A stretch of 64,000 bases of DNA. It comes from an uncultured bacterium (lineage in GTDB: Bacteria > Bacillota > Clostridia > Oscillospirales > Acutalibacteraceae). The DNA is taken from NCBI GenBank assembly GCA_905215855.1, contig CAJMRT010000003.1, positions 1 through 64,000 of the forward strand, written 5' to 3'. Numbering within the stretch: position 1 is the stretch's first letter; each line of letters starts with the position of its first letter. The notes below the pieces were generated by a model. It was not told the DNA's origin, did no database searches, and saw only the letters and a list, made by a program, of their open reading frames with translations. Both the position numbers and the translations under genes were made by a program. This document shows positions 7,925 through 16,407 of the stretch, one piece after another.

Positions 7925-8326
7925 TCAGATTTTTGAGCGTTTTTTAGCCTTTGGCATAACAAGACTGTAGCTTTCATCAATCAGCGGAAAGATTTCTTCC
8001 TTGCTCACAGAGCCGTCAAGCAGAATACTTATCCACTTATCCTTGTTCATATGATAGGCAGGCAGAAATCCGTTTTTTAATCTGAGTGAGCCGACAAGAA
8101 TCGGGTCGCACTTGACATTCATCACATCAATAAAACCCTCGCCGTCAAGCCCTAAAATCTGCCTTTTGACACGCATAACTATTGCGTACCATTTGCCCGA
8201 CATCATATTCCGCAGAACCGCATTATCGGGACTGCTCTCCCACGGATATTCGGGTTCTGTTCCGTATGTGCTAAAGGCATAGTTTAAAATTACATCTCTG
8301 TTAATGGAATTGTCATTGTATGCCAT
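7925..8326 (-). CDS. MmcQ/YjbR family protein
   Basis: A 133-residue protein of the MmcQ/YjbR (DUF419) family, small cytoplasmic proteins with a double-wing fold resembling DNA-binding domains. Recognisable parts are the start NRDVILNYAFSTYGTEPEYP with PWESSPDNAVLR, MSGKWYAIVMRV in place of the usual kwfa strand, NVKCDP, and the conserved GFLPAYHMNKDKWISILLDG followed by a C-terminal helix. A basic tail PKAKKRSKI extends it. The start codon overlaps the stop codon of the small VbhA-like gene by one base (TAATG), which implies translational coupling. Biochemical role of the family is not established. Confidence 0.88.
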   Translation of the reverse strand: MAYNDNSINRDVILNYAFSTYGTEPEYPWESSPDNAVLRNMMSGKWYAIVMRVKRQILGLDGEGFIDVMNVKCDPILVGSLRLKNGFLPAYHMNKDKWISILLDGSVSKEEIFPLIDESYSLVMPKAKKRSKI

Positions 8327-8502
8327 TAAGCCTTAACCCCTGCTTTTTTCTTGATAAGTGAAATATATTCCTGTATTGTGATTTCGTTACGCAGTAATTT
8401 TTGACACCATTCTTTGCTTTTGCTGTCAATGGTATAGCCTTCCATTTCAACTGATGCGGCAGCATTTTCTATTATCTGTTCAATCGGCTTATTACCGTTC
8501 AC
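8326..8502 (-). CDS. VbhA-like small antitoxin-type protein
   Basis: A 58-residue protein with a GTG start at 8502, seven bases after GGGAG. The sequence reads MNGNKPIEQIIENAAASVEM, then EGYTIDSKSKEWCQKLLRNE and ITIQEYISLIKKKAGVKA. The pattern of A-A-S-V-E-M-E-G in the first helix, then a charged helix and a short 'E-I-T-I-Q-E-Y' turn before the last helix matches the VbhA-type antitoxins, which inhibit Fic AMP-transferases by blocking their active site. No Fic gene is in the window, and the next gene, overlapping by one base, is an MmcQ/YjbR protein instead. Identification rests on a short motif and is moderate; the coding nature is supported by ribosome binding site, overlap and promoter. 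Confidence 0.68.
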   Translation of the reverse strand: MNGNKPIEQIIENAAASVEMEGYTIDSKSKEWCQKLLRNEITIQEYISLIKKKAGVKA

Positions 8503-8539
8503 AGTAACACTCCCTTTCGTGAAATCTGAACTTCATATC

Positions 8540-8567
8540 ATTTTATCATAACAAAGGCATATGTCAA
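8540..8567 (-). promoter_or_regulatory. Promoter of the VbhA-like/YjbR pair
   Basis: Minus-strand TTGACA (8567-8562), 16-base spacer, TAAAAT (8545-8540). Confidence 0.6.
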
Positions 8568-8581
8568 CCAAAAGGTGAAAA

Positions 8582-9658
8582 TCATTCGCCAAAGCTGATG
8601 CCCATTTTTCTTGCTGTTTCAACAACCTCGCTGTCTTTCGGAACGCTCTTGAGCTTGCCTGCGATGTCCTTAAGCGGAACGGCAACTACCTTATTATTTA
8701 CAAGGGCAACCATTTTGCCGTAGTCTTTATTGATAATAAGCTCTGCGGCTTTAACGCCGAAACGAGTTGAAATCACACGGTCATAAGCATCGGGACTGCC
8801 GCCTCTCTGGAAGTGACCCGGTACTGTAACCCTTGTTTCCTGACCTGTTGCCTCCTCAATATCATGGGCAATCTGATAGGAAATTGACGGATATTTCATC
8901 TCTGCAACAGCAGCTTTTCTCTGCTTTTTAGGCAAAGCGGCAATTTCTTTTGAAATTGCACCCTCGGCAACTGCAAGAATTGAAAAGTTCTTACCGCCTG
9001 CGGTTCTTGACTTGATTGTCTTTACAACCGAGTTGATGTCGTACGGAATTTCGGGGATAAGGATAATATCCGCACCGCCTGCAATACCTGCATAAAGTGT
9101 GAGCCAGCCAACCTTATGTCCCATAACCTCAATAATGAAAACTCTGCCGTGAGATGTTGCGGTTGAATGGATACAGTCGATTACATTTGTTGCAATATCA
9201 ACGGCACTCTGAAAACCGAATGTCTTGTCTGTACCCCAAAGGTCGTTGTCGATTGTCTTAGGAAGTGAAACCACATTGAGTCCCTCTTCACGAAGAAGAT
9301 TTGCGGTTTTTTGAGTTCCGTTGCCGCCGAGTACAACAAGACAGTCAAGGCCAAGCTTTTTGTAGTTCTTCTTCATAGCCTCAACCTTGTCAACGCTGTT
9401 CTCATCAACAACACGCATAAGCTTGAACGGCTGTCTTGATGTGCCGAGAATCGTACCGCCCATTGTGAGAATACCCGAAAAATTCTCGGGTTTCATCTTT
9501 CTTGTTTCGCCGTAGATAAGACCTCTGTAGCCGTCAATAATGCCGATGATTTCAACATCATTGCCAAGCTGATTATAAAGTGTTTTTGCAACGGCACGGA
9601 TTGTTGCGTTAAGTCCCTGACAATCACCGCCGCTTGTTAAAATGCCTACTCTTTTCAT
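8582..9658 (-). CDS. pfkA: 6-phosphofructokinase
   Basis: A 358-residue phosphofructokinase that phosphorylates fructose 6-phosphate to the 1,6-bisphosphate, the committed step of glycolysis. Motifs: GILTSGGDCQGLNATIRA at the N terminus, VVLGGNGTQKTA at the phosphoryl-donor site, PKTIDNDLWGTD at the catalytic loop, EVMGHKVGWLTLYAG, and PGHFQRGGSPDAYDR for the substrate site. The Gly after the donor-site Asn is the residue typical of ATP users (PPi users carry Asp), but the preceding Asp of the usual GGDGT is Asn here, and the catalytic loop has Lys where classical ATP enzymes have Gly (PGTIDND). That combination fits the mixed or group III branch. It overlaps the upstream ppk gene by four bases, so the two are translated from one message. 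Confidence 0.93.
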   Translation of the reverse strand: MKRVGILTSGGDCQGLNATIRAVAKTLYNQLGNDVEIIGIIDGYRGLIYGETRKMKPENFSGILTMGGTILGTSRQPFKLMRVVDENSVDKVEAMKKNYKKLGLDCLVVLGGNGTQKTANLLREEGLNVVSLPKTIDNDLWGTDKTFGFQSAVDIATNVIDCIHSTATSHGRVFIIEVMGHKVGWLTLYAGIAGGADIILIPEIPYDINSVVKTIKSRTAGGKNFSILAVAEGAISKEIAALPKKQRKAAVAEMKYPSISYQIAHDIEEATGQETRVTVPGHFQRGGSPDAYDRVISTRFGVKAAELIINKDYGKMVALVNNKVVAVPLKDIAGKLKSVPKDSEVVETARKMGISFGE

Positions 9659-11835
9659 TGTTCGGAGTCCTCCTTTTTCACTTCAACGGGTACAATCGGA
9701 GTTCCGACAGTGCTCGCATATGTTTTTTTCATTGCCTGCTTTTGAGCCTTTAACGCAAGCTTTGAAAAGAATTTCTGACAATTCATCTTATGCTTGCCGC
9801 GCTTGTCAACAGACTTATATACACCTGTTGAAAGCTGTTGGCGTGCATTTACGGTATCCTTAAATGAAACCGTGATAACCTCCTGCACACGCTTTTTGAT
9901 ATCCTCGTCCTCAACAGGGAACACAAGCTCAACTCGTCTGTCGAGGTTTCTCGGCATCCAGTCGGCACTTCCCATATAATAAAGCGGATTTGAATTGTTT
10001 TCAAATATGAATATTCGGCTATGCTCCAAAAGCTGACCGACAATTGAAATTACTCTGATGTTTTCGCTGAATCCATGAACCCCCGGAACAAGACAGCAGA
10101 TACCTCTTACGATGAGGTCAATTTTTACGCCTGCGTTTGATGCATCATACAAAAGACTGATGATTTCAGGATCAACAAGCGAGTTCACCTTTGCGGTAAT
10201 TTTGGCAGGAAGTCCGAGCTTTGCGTTCTCGGTTTCCTGAATAATCATAGCCTCAAAGAACGGACGCATTCCGTGAGGTGCAACGATAAATTTGTTGTAT
10301 TCAGGCGGAGTTGAGTAACCTGTCAATACATTAAAGAGTGATGATGCGTCAACACCGTATTCTTCACGGCAGGTGAACATACCGATATCGGTATAGAATC
10401 TCGCCGTACTGTCGTTATAGTTACCCGTACCCATATGCAAATATCTTCTGATTCCGTCCTTGTCCTTTCGTACTACAAGACAGATTTTGCAGTGGGTTTT
10501 AAGTCCTGTAAGACCGTAAATTACATGACAGCCCGCCTTTTCAAGCTTTGTTGCCCACTGAATGTTGTTTTCCTCGTCAAATCTCGCCTTGAGTTCAACA
10601 AGAACAGTTACCTGCTTGCCGTTTTCAGCCGCCTTGATAAGAGCCGCAACAATCGGTGAATTTCCGCTGACACGGTACAGGGTTTGCTTGATGGCAAGAA
10701 CATTCGGATCGGTTGCCGCCTTTTTGACAAAATCAACCACAACATCAAAACTTTCATAAGGATGATGCACAAGTCTGTCCTTTTCACGGATAGCCTTAAA
10801 AATATCATCATAACCGCAGAATTCCGCAGGCGGATTTACGGGAACGATCGGTTCAAAGCACATATCCTCACAGCCCTTGATGTGGGCAAATTTTGAAAGA
10901 AATGTAAGGTCAAGAGGACCTCTCTGAAAGTAGATTTCACGCTCCGTAACATCGAGAGCGTCAACAAGAAATTCACGAATTTCTCGGTTGCATTTCTTGC
11001 CGAATTCAAGACGGACAGGTTCTCCTCTCTTACGCTTTCTGATTGACTTTTTAATTTCAGCCATAAGATCCTCGGTATCCTCGTCAATGTCAAGGTCGGA
11101 ATCTCGGGTGATTCTGAAAGGATCGTACTGCTTAATGTTGTAAAGCTCAAAAAGCTCGCCGAGGTGCATTGCAATTATTTTTTCAAGCAGAATAAACGCT
11201 CTGCCCTCGTGAGTCGGAAGCTCAAGAAATCTGGGAAGAATTGACGGAACCTGAACCAATGCGAAAAATTCTTCATTCTCGGCATTTGTAAGGCGAACCG
11301 CAATGTTAAGACTTTTGTTTGCAAGCATCGGGAACGGACGGCTGGTATCAACAGCCATAGGCGTCAATACGGGGAAAACTACTTTTTTAAAGTATTCCTC
11401 AACAAACACTTTCTGATCGCCGTCAAGCTCGTCAGCCTCTTTGAATACAATGCCTGCCGAACGAAGTGACGGAATTATTGAACGGTTATAACAGCTGTAC
11501 TGCTTTTTGGCAAACTCGTGAATTTTTTCAACAAGTCCGTCCATAACCTCTGTAGGAGTCATGCCCGATGCGTCACGGCTTGTTCTGCCGTGATGAATCT
11601 GATCAAGCACACCTGCAACACGAACCATAAAAAATTCGTCAAGGTTTGATGCCGTAATTGAAAGGAAGTTGCATCTTTCCATAATTGGGTTGGTCTTTTT
11701 GAACGCCTCTTCAAGCACTCTTGCATTAAAGTCAACCCAGCTTAATTCTCTGTTAGTATAAGGCATCTTTTGCCATTTTGACATAAGCTTTGCCTTTTCG
11801 GATGTTTTTTTATTGTTGTTTTTTGAATTTGACAT
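9655..11835 (-). CDS. ppk1: Polyphosphate kinase
   Basis: A 726-residue polyphosphate kinase of the PPK1 family, which makes polyphosphate from ATP, reversibly. I chose the ATG at 11835 because GGTGGTG lies six bases before it; an upstream in-frame ATG at 11871 has no such site. The N domain (NRELSWVDFNARVLEEA) and head domain come first, then two phospholipase-D-like catalytic domains. The autophosphorylated histidine is expected in RRYLHMGTGNYND, preceded by LKTHCKICLV with the second conserved histidine; IKQTLYRVSGNSPIV and VLVELKARFDEENNI form the ATP site. It shares four bases with pfkA downstream, which couples polyphosphate synthesis to the glycolytic gene. A promoter is visible at 11889-11917. 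Confidence 0.96.
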   Translation of the reverse strand: MSNSKNNNKKTSEKAKLMSKWQKMPYTNRELSWVDFNARVLEEAFKKTNPIMERCNFLSITASNLDEFFMVRVAGVLDQIHHGRTSRDASGMTPTEVMDGLVEKIHEFAKKQYSCYNRSIIPSLRSAGIVFKEADELDGDQKVFVEEYFKKVVFPVLTPMAVDTSRPFPMLANKSLNIAVRLTNAENEEFFALVQVPSILPRFLELPTHEGRAFILLEKIIAMHLGELFELYNIKQYDPFRITRDSDLDIDEDTEDLMAEIKKSIRKRKRGEPVRLEFGKKCNREIREFLVDALDVTEREIYFQRGPLDLTFLSKFAHIKGCEDMCFEPIVPVNPPAEFCGYDDIFKAIREKDRLVHHPYESFDVVVDFVKKAATDPNVLAIKQTLYRVSGNSPIVAALIKAAENGKQVTVLVELKARFDEENNIQWATKLEKAGCHVIYGLTGLKTHCKICLVVRKDKDGIRRYLHMGTGNYNDSTARFYTDIGMFTCREEYGVDASSLFNVLTGYSTPPEYNKFIVAPHGMRPFFEAMIIQETENAKLGLPAKITAKVNSLVDPEIISLLYDASNAGVKIDLIVRGICCLVPGVHGFSENIRVISIVGQLLEHSRIFIFENNSNPLYYMGSADWMPRNLDRRVELVFPVEDEDIKKRVQEVITVSFKDTVNARQQLSTGVYKSVDKRGKHKMNCQKFFSKLALKAQKQAMKKTYASTVGTPIVPVEVKKEDSEQ

Positions 11836-11888
11836 ATAATTCACCACCATAAAAACTGATATATAACCCAATTTAATATATCTGATTA

Positions 11889-11917
11889 AGTATAAAATAC
11901 GAAACGGATTATTTCAA
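11889..11917 (-). promoter_or_regulatory. Promoter of ppk1-pfkA
   Basis: Minus-strand TTGAAA (11917-11912), 17-base spacer, TATACT (11894-11889), about 50 bases before the ppk1 start. Confidence 0.68.
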
Positions 11918-12062
11918 GCGAATTGCACTAAATTTTACCTTTAGCAACGCATTCTTTACATATATTTTACAATATCACAAATAAAATCGATTTGCAATAG
12001 ATTTGACAAAATTCGCAAAGATAAAACCAAAATTTTCTTTTTGCAAAATATGCAAAAAAATG

Positions 12063-12091
12063 TTGTTTTAATCTCTGTATTATGTTATACT
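12063..12091 (+). promoter_or_regulatory. Promoter of the Na+-dependent transporter gene
   Basis: TTGTTT (12063-12068), 17-base spacer, TATACT (12086-12091). Confidence 0.65.
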
Positions 12092-12152
12092 TGCTTTGAT
12101 TGTTTTATTTACAGATTTTAAAAAATTCTAAAGAAAATGAGAGGTAATTATC

Positions 12153-13508
12153 ATGAGTAAAAAAAGAGGAAGCTTTTCCGGCGGACTCGGATTTGTATTT
12201 GCCGCTGCGGGAAGTGCAGTAGGCTTGGGAAATCTCTGGAGATTTCCGTATTATGCAGCTAAGTACGGCGGCGGAACATTTATCTTTATCTACATAATCC
12301 TTGCGCTTACATTCGGCTTTTCACTTTTGACTGCCGAAATCGCAATCGGCAGAAAAACTAAGCTAAGTCCGATTCTCGCCTACAAAAAGCTATGCAGCAA
12401 ATTTTCGTTTTTAGGCTACCTTGCAACGCTTGTTCCTACAATCATTATTCCGTACTACTGCGTTATCGGCGGTTGGGTTACAAAATATATGTGCGTTTAT
12501 GCACAGGGACTTGTTGCCCCTGCGGCACAGGACAACTTTTTCTCGGACTTTATTTCCGACCCATTGTCACCCATTGTGTTTTTCTTAATATTTATGCTGT
12601 TGAGTGCAGTGGTAATTATGCTCGGAATAAACAAGGGCATTGAGCGACTGAGCAAATTTTTGATGCCTGTTCTGCTTGTTCTGACAGTCGGAATTTCAAT
12701 CTACACACTCACGCTCCCGAACGCAATGGAGGGTGTTTCGTACTACCTCATTCCCGACTTCAGCAAACTGTCAATTTGGACATTTGCGGCAGCACTCGGT
12801 CAGCTGTTCTTCTCAATGAGCATTGCAATGGGAATTATGGTAACCTACGGTTCATACACAAAAGATGAGGTAAACCTCACAAAGTCGGTTAACCAAATTG
12901 AGATTTTTGACACAGCCGTTGCGCTTCTTGCAGGTCTTATGGTAGTTCCTGCGGTTTATGTATTCAGCGGTGAAGAAGGTCTTGGTGCAAGCGGTCCCGG
13001 ACTTATGTTCATCACACTTCCAAAGGTATTCAACGAAATGCCTGCCGGCGGAATCATCGGATTTTTGTTCTTTGTTCTTGTATTCTTTGCAGCTATCACA
13101 AGCTCAATCTCCGTAATGGAAGCAATTGTTTCTTCGCTTATGGACAAGTTCAAGCTTACACGAATCAAGTCCTGTCTTATAGTTATCGGCATCTGCCTTA
13201 TTATGGGTATTCCGTCATCACTCGGCAACGGTGTATGGTCAAATGTTAAGATTCTCGGAATGGACTTCCTTACATTCTTTGACTTCCTGAGCAACAGCAT
13301 TATTATGCCGATTGTCGCACTTTGCACTTGTATTCTCATCGGCTGGGTTATCAAGCCAAAGACTATTGCAGACGAAATCACAAGGAACGGCGAGCGTTTC
13401 AGCAGAAGGGCTTTGTTTGATGTTATGATTAAATATATAGCTCCAATCTGCCTTGTGTTCATCTTAATTTCCTACACACTTGCGCAGTTCGGCATTATTT
13501 CACTTTAA
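12153..13508 (+). CDS. Sodium-dependent transporter, NSS/SNF family
   Basis: A 451-residue membrane protein of the neurotransmitter:sodium symporter family, which takes up amino acids or related amines with Na+. The first helix carries the Na+ and substrate site, FAAAGSAVGLGNLWRFPYYA, and the second is GGTFIFIYIILALTFGFSLL with the TAEIAIGRKTK loop. Helix 6 is in FAAALGQLFFSMSIAMGIMV, followed by TYGSYTKDEVNLTKSV, and helix 8 includes FAAITSSISVMEAIVSSLMD with the Na+-site serines. Eleven or twelve membrane segments can be counted; bacterial members often have eleven. The ATG follows GAGAGGT at eight bases. It stands alone with its own promoter. Substrate cannot be told. Confidence 0.93.
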   Translation: MSKKRGSFSGGLGFVFAAAGSAVGLGNLWRFPYYAAKYGGGTFIFIYIILALTFGFSLLTAEIAIGRKTKLSPILAYKKLCSKFSFLGYLATLVPTIIIPYYCVIGGWVTKYMCVYAQGLVAPAAQDNFFSDFISDPLSPIVFFLIFMLLSAVVIMLGINKGIERLSKFLMPVLLVLTVGISIYTLTLPNAMEGVSYYLIPDFSKLSIWTFAAALGQLFFSMSIAMGIMVTYGSYTKDEVNLTKSVNQIEIFDTAVALLAGLMVVPAVYVFSGEEGLGASGPGLMFITLPKVFNEMPAGGIIGFLFFVLVFFAAITSSISVMEAIVSSLMDKFKLTRIKSCLIVIGICLIMGIPSSLGNGVWSNVKILGMDFLTFFDFLSNSIIMPIVALCTCILIGWVIKPKTIADEITRNGERFSRRALFDVMIKYIAPICLVFILISYTLAQFGIISL

Positions 13509-13630
13509 CCCGACACTCTAACACGATTATTTATGAATTCAGACAGTAATATCACCGAAATGAATCCTAAATAATTGTCTTTAAATGAAACATACAACAA
13601 TTAACTATTCTCCGTTTATACCATGAACTC

Positions 13631-13659
13631 TTGAAATTATATGCAATAATTGGTATAAT
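13631..13659 (+). promoter_or_regulatory. Promoter of metG
   Basis: TTGAAA (13631-13636), 17-base spacer, TATAAT (13654-13659). The leader to the ATG is under 50 bases, so there is no room for a T-box. Confidence 0.75.
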
Positions 13660-13703
13660 TACAGTTACAGCTCATTTGCTGAATTTTAGGGAGGACAAAT
13701 ACT

Positions 13704-15650
13704 ATGTGTCAGAAAAAACCATTTTACATTACAACGCCTATTTATTATCCGTCAGGCAATCCCCACATCGGTCATTGCTACACCACCGTTGCGTGCGATT
13801 CCATCGCCCGTTACAGACGAATGCAGGGATATGATGTTATGTTCCTTACGGGTACGGATGAACACGGTCTTAAAATTGAACAGAAGGCTGCCGAAAAGGG
13901 TGTTACTCCCAAAGAGTATGTTGACGAAATTGTAAAAACCTTTAAAGGTTTATGGAAATTTATGGACATAAGCTATGACAGATATATCCGCACAACAGAC
14001 GATTACCACATTGAAACGGTTCAGAAAATTTTTAAGGAGCTGTATGACAAGGGCTACATCTACAAGGGCGAATACAAGGGCAAATACTGCACCCCCTGTG
14101 AAAGCTTCTGGACAGAAAGCCAGCTTATTGACGGCAAATGTCCCGAATGCGGACGAGAGGTTACAGAGGCAAAGGAGGAGGCATATTTCTTTAAGATGTC
14201 ACCTTTTGCCGACAGAATTGAAAAGCTCCTCACGGAAACAGACTATTTACAGCCAAAGACAAGAGCGGTTGAGCTTGTAAACAACTTTATCAAGCCGGGA
14301 CTTGAAGACCTTTGCGTATCGAGAACAACCTTCAAATGGGGCATTCCAGTTACATTTGACGAAAAGCATATTGTTTATGTTTGGATTGACGCACTTTCAA
14401 ACTATATCTCCGCTCTCGGCTACAAGAATGAAAAATTTGACGAATTTGACAAATACTGGCCTGCCGATGTTCATATGGTAGCAAAGGACATCATGCGTTT
14501 TCACGCTATCATCTGGCCTGCAATGCTTATGGCTCTTGACCTTCCGCTTCCAAAGCATCTTGCCGTTCACGGCTGGATTACTTTCAACGGACAGAAGATG
14601 TCAAAGTCACTCGGCAATGTTGTTGATCCGTTTGTACTCGGCGAGCGTTACGGTGCTGACGCAATCCGTTATCACATTATGCGTGAAATGGCTCTCGGTG
14701 CAGACAGCTCATTCTCAAACGAAATTATGATTAACCGTATCAATTCCGACCTTGCAAACGGTCTTGGCAACCTTGTTTCAAGAACAGTTGCAATGGTTCA
14801 GAAATATTTCGGCGGCACACTTCCCACAGAGCGTGAGAACGGCGAATTTGACGATGAGCTTATCGAAATCGCAACATCGCTCCGTGCAAAGGTTGACGAT
14901 TTCATGGACAAAACTCAGCTCCAGAACGCACTTGCCGAAATCTTCAAGCTTGTTTCCCGTGCAAACAAGTACATTGACGAAACTGCTCCGTGGGTTATTG
15001 CCAAGGACGAAACAAAGAAAGCAAGACTTGCAACCGTTCTCTACAATCTTCTTGAGGCAATCCGTATTGCCTGCACCCTCCTTTCGGCATTTATGCCAAC
15101 AACAATGCCAAAGGCTCTTGAGCAGATTGGTGCGTGTGAAAAGTGTGCAAGCTACGAAAACTGCGACAAGTTCGGCGTTCTTCCTGCTGATGTCACAGTT
15201 CACAAGGGAGATGCACTCTTCCCACGAATTGATGTTGAAAAGGAAATTGAAGAACTCAACAGCATCATCAAGAACAACGAGGGCGAAAGCGAGGAAACAA
15301 AGGCGCTCCGTGAAGAGCTTGAAGGTGTTGCACAGATTGGCATTGATGATTTTGCAAAGGTTGACCTCCGTGTGTGTGAGGTTAAGACCTGCGAACCCGT
15401 TAAAAAGAGCAAAAAGCTTTTACAGTTCACAATTTTTGACGGTGTAAAGGACAGAACCGTTGTCAGTGGTATTGCAAACTACTACAAGCCCGAGGAGCTT
15501 ATCGGCAAGAAGATTATTCTTGTTCAGAACCTCAAGCCTGCAAAGCTTTGCGGTGTTGAAAGCTGCGGTATGATTCTTTCTGCAGTTCACGGCGATGATT
15601 TAAAGGTTGTTTTTGTTGACAATATGCCTGTCGGCTCAAAAATCTGTTAA
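13704..15650 (+). CDS. metG: Methionyl-tRNA synthetase
   Basis: A 648-residue class I aminoacyl-tRNA synthetase. The HIGH motif is in SGNPHIGHCYTTVA (residues 21-24) and the KMSKS loop in FNGQKMSKSLGN near residue 298. Knuckle cysteines for a zinc ion are in YCTPCESF and KCPECGREV (about residues 129-149), the CxxC...CxxC type. The anticodon-binding helical domain follows, including NKYIDETAPWV. A C-terminal EMAP/Trbp111-type tRNA-binding domain fills about residues 545-648 (DDFAKVDLRVCEVKTCEPV to the end). Between the two there is an extra Cys cluster (GACEKCASYENCDK, near residue 475) that I do not know as standard. The ATG follows GGGAGG. Confidence 0.97.
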   Translation: MCQKKPFYITTPIYYPSGNPHIGHCYTTVACDSIARYRRMQGYDVMFLTGTDEHGLKIEQKAAEKGVTPKEYVDEIVKTFKGLWKFMDISYDRYIRTTDDYHIETVQKIFKELYDKGYIYKGEYKGKYCTPCESFWTESQLIDGKCPECGREVTEAKEEAYFFKMSPFADRIEKLLTETDYLQPKTRAVELVNNFIKPGLEDLCVSRTTFKWGIPVTFDEKHIVYVWIDALSNYISALGYKNEKFDEFDKYWPADVHMVAKDIMRFHAIIWPAMLMALDLPLPKHLAVHGWITFNGQKMSKSLGNVVDPFVLGERYGADAIRYHIMREMALGADSSFSNEIMINRINSDLANGLGNLVSRTVAMVQKYFGGTLPTERENGEFDDELIEIATSLRAKVDDFMDKTQLQNALAEIFKLVSRANKYIDETAPWVIAKDETKKARLATVLYNLLEAIRIACTLLSAFMPTTMPKALEQIGACEKCASYENCDKFGVLPADVTVHKGDALFPRIDVEKEIEELNSIIKNNEGESEETKALREELEGVAQIGIDDFAKVDLRVCEVKTCEPVKKSKKLLQFTIFDGVKDRTVVSGIANYYKPEELIGKKIILVQNLKPAKLCGVESCGMILSAVHGDDLKVVFVDNMPVGSKIC

Positions 15651-15734
15651 TTTATGTTCGTGCAGACAGTTTGATAAATTAAAAACTATCTATGCCCGAG
15701 CGTAACACGACAATTATCCGTACAATATTTCAAT

Positions 15735-15780
15735 GTGGGACTGTTGCAAATTTTACTCATTTGCAACAGCCCCACTTTTC
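15735..15780 (+). terminator. Terminator downstream of metG
   Basis: GTGGG-A-CTGTTGCAAAT (15735-15751) pairs with ATTTGCAACAG-C-CCCAC ending at 15775, followed by TTTTCTT. It marks the left edge of the AT-rich island. Confidence 0.8.
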
Positions 15781-15784
15781 TTGA

Positions 15785-16323
15785 CAAAGCCTCATACCTA
15801 TTATTATAATGATGATGACCATGAACTCCCATTCCCAGGAGAGAAAATGTCCCCGGATGGTGGTAATAACCGGTATGTTTACACAATTTACGGTGTGAAC
15901 AATCCGAGAGTTATTTTTAATAACAACACTACTGATCCTGCAACCAGACAACAACATCCCGGTATTAATCAACCTGGAATTGAAATAACAGAAGATGAAA
16001 TGTGGGTAGTAAATGAAACTGCATATAGCAAAAAACCACAGGGAATTACTGTTCATTTTTATCGTCCTTCTGATTGGGAATATTGGGACACAAGAATTTA
16101 CTTCTATGAAGATAATAATATTCTGATGGAATGGCCTGGTACGCTGATGAATAGTCAAATGTACGATAATTGGTTAGCCTATACGATATATGGTATAGAC
16201 AATCCTAAAGTAATATTTAATGATTCTCAAAATAAGCAGATACCAGGAGTATTACAAGAAGGTCACTTAGTAACACGGGATGTGTGGTATAAAGATGGTA
16301 TATGGTCAACATATAAACCGTAA
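15785..16323 (+). pseudogene. Orphan tandem CBM26 starch-binding modules, remnant of an amylase gene
   Basis: The open frame (from an ATG at 15734 inside the metG terminator, hence not a believable start) encodes about 180 residues with two starch-binding family-26-like modules. The first runs from HTYYYNDDD through YVYTIYGVNNPRVIFNN, HPGINQPGIEI and MWVVNE. The second runs from ITVHFYRPSDWEYWDTRIYF through LAYTIYGIDNPKVIFND, KQIPGVLQ and VWYKDG, ending at a stop. CBM26 modules bind starch and normally sit at the C terminus of secreted alpha-amylases. Here there is no signal peptide, no catalytic domain and no ribosome binding site, so this is most likely the 3' end of a lost amylase gene joined to the metG terminator. 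Composition is AT-rich, like the genes that follow. Confidence 0.72.
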
Positions 16324-16338
16324 TATACTTTGATAAGC

Positions 16339-16375
16339 AATCGGATGACAAAGTCTTTTGCTATGTCATCCGATT
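16339..16375 (+). terminator. Perfect 12-bp hairpin after the CBM26 remnant
   Basis: AATCGGATGACA (16339-16350) pairs with TGTCATCCGATT (16364-16375). There is no T run, so it may be a weak terminator of the lost amylase gene. Confidence 0.5.
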
Positions 16376-16407
16376 ACAATATACTATAACAAAAAGAGTG
16401 ATAGTGT

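Larger units (their letters stand above)
11836..12152. other. Divergent intergenic region, ppk1 / Na+ transporter
   Basis: A 317-base AT-rich divergent gap holding one promoter for each side (11889-11917 minus, 12063-12091 plus). Between them are A-tracts and repeated TTTGCAAA-like words, but no open frame or structured RNA that I can support. Confidence 0.6.

Noticed and set aside
13509..13703. T-box leader before metG
   Set aside because: The promoter at 13631-13659 leaves under 50 bases and there is no T-box sequence or specifier stem.
14752..15447. 231-codon frame inside metG
   Set aside because: Alternative frame of metG, Arg/Ser/Leu-rich, no start signals.
15734..15784. ATG start of the CBM26 frame
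   Set aside because: It lies inside the metG terminator stem and has no ribosome binding site; the first 17 residues have no relation to CBM26.
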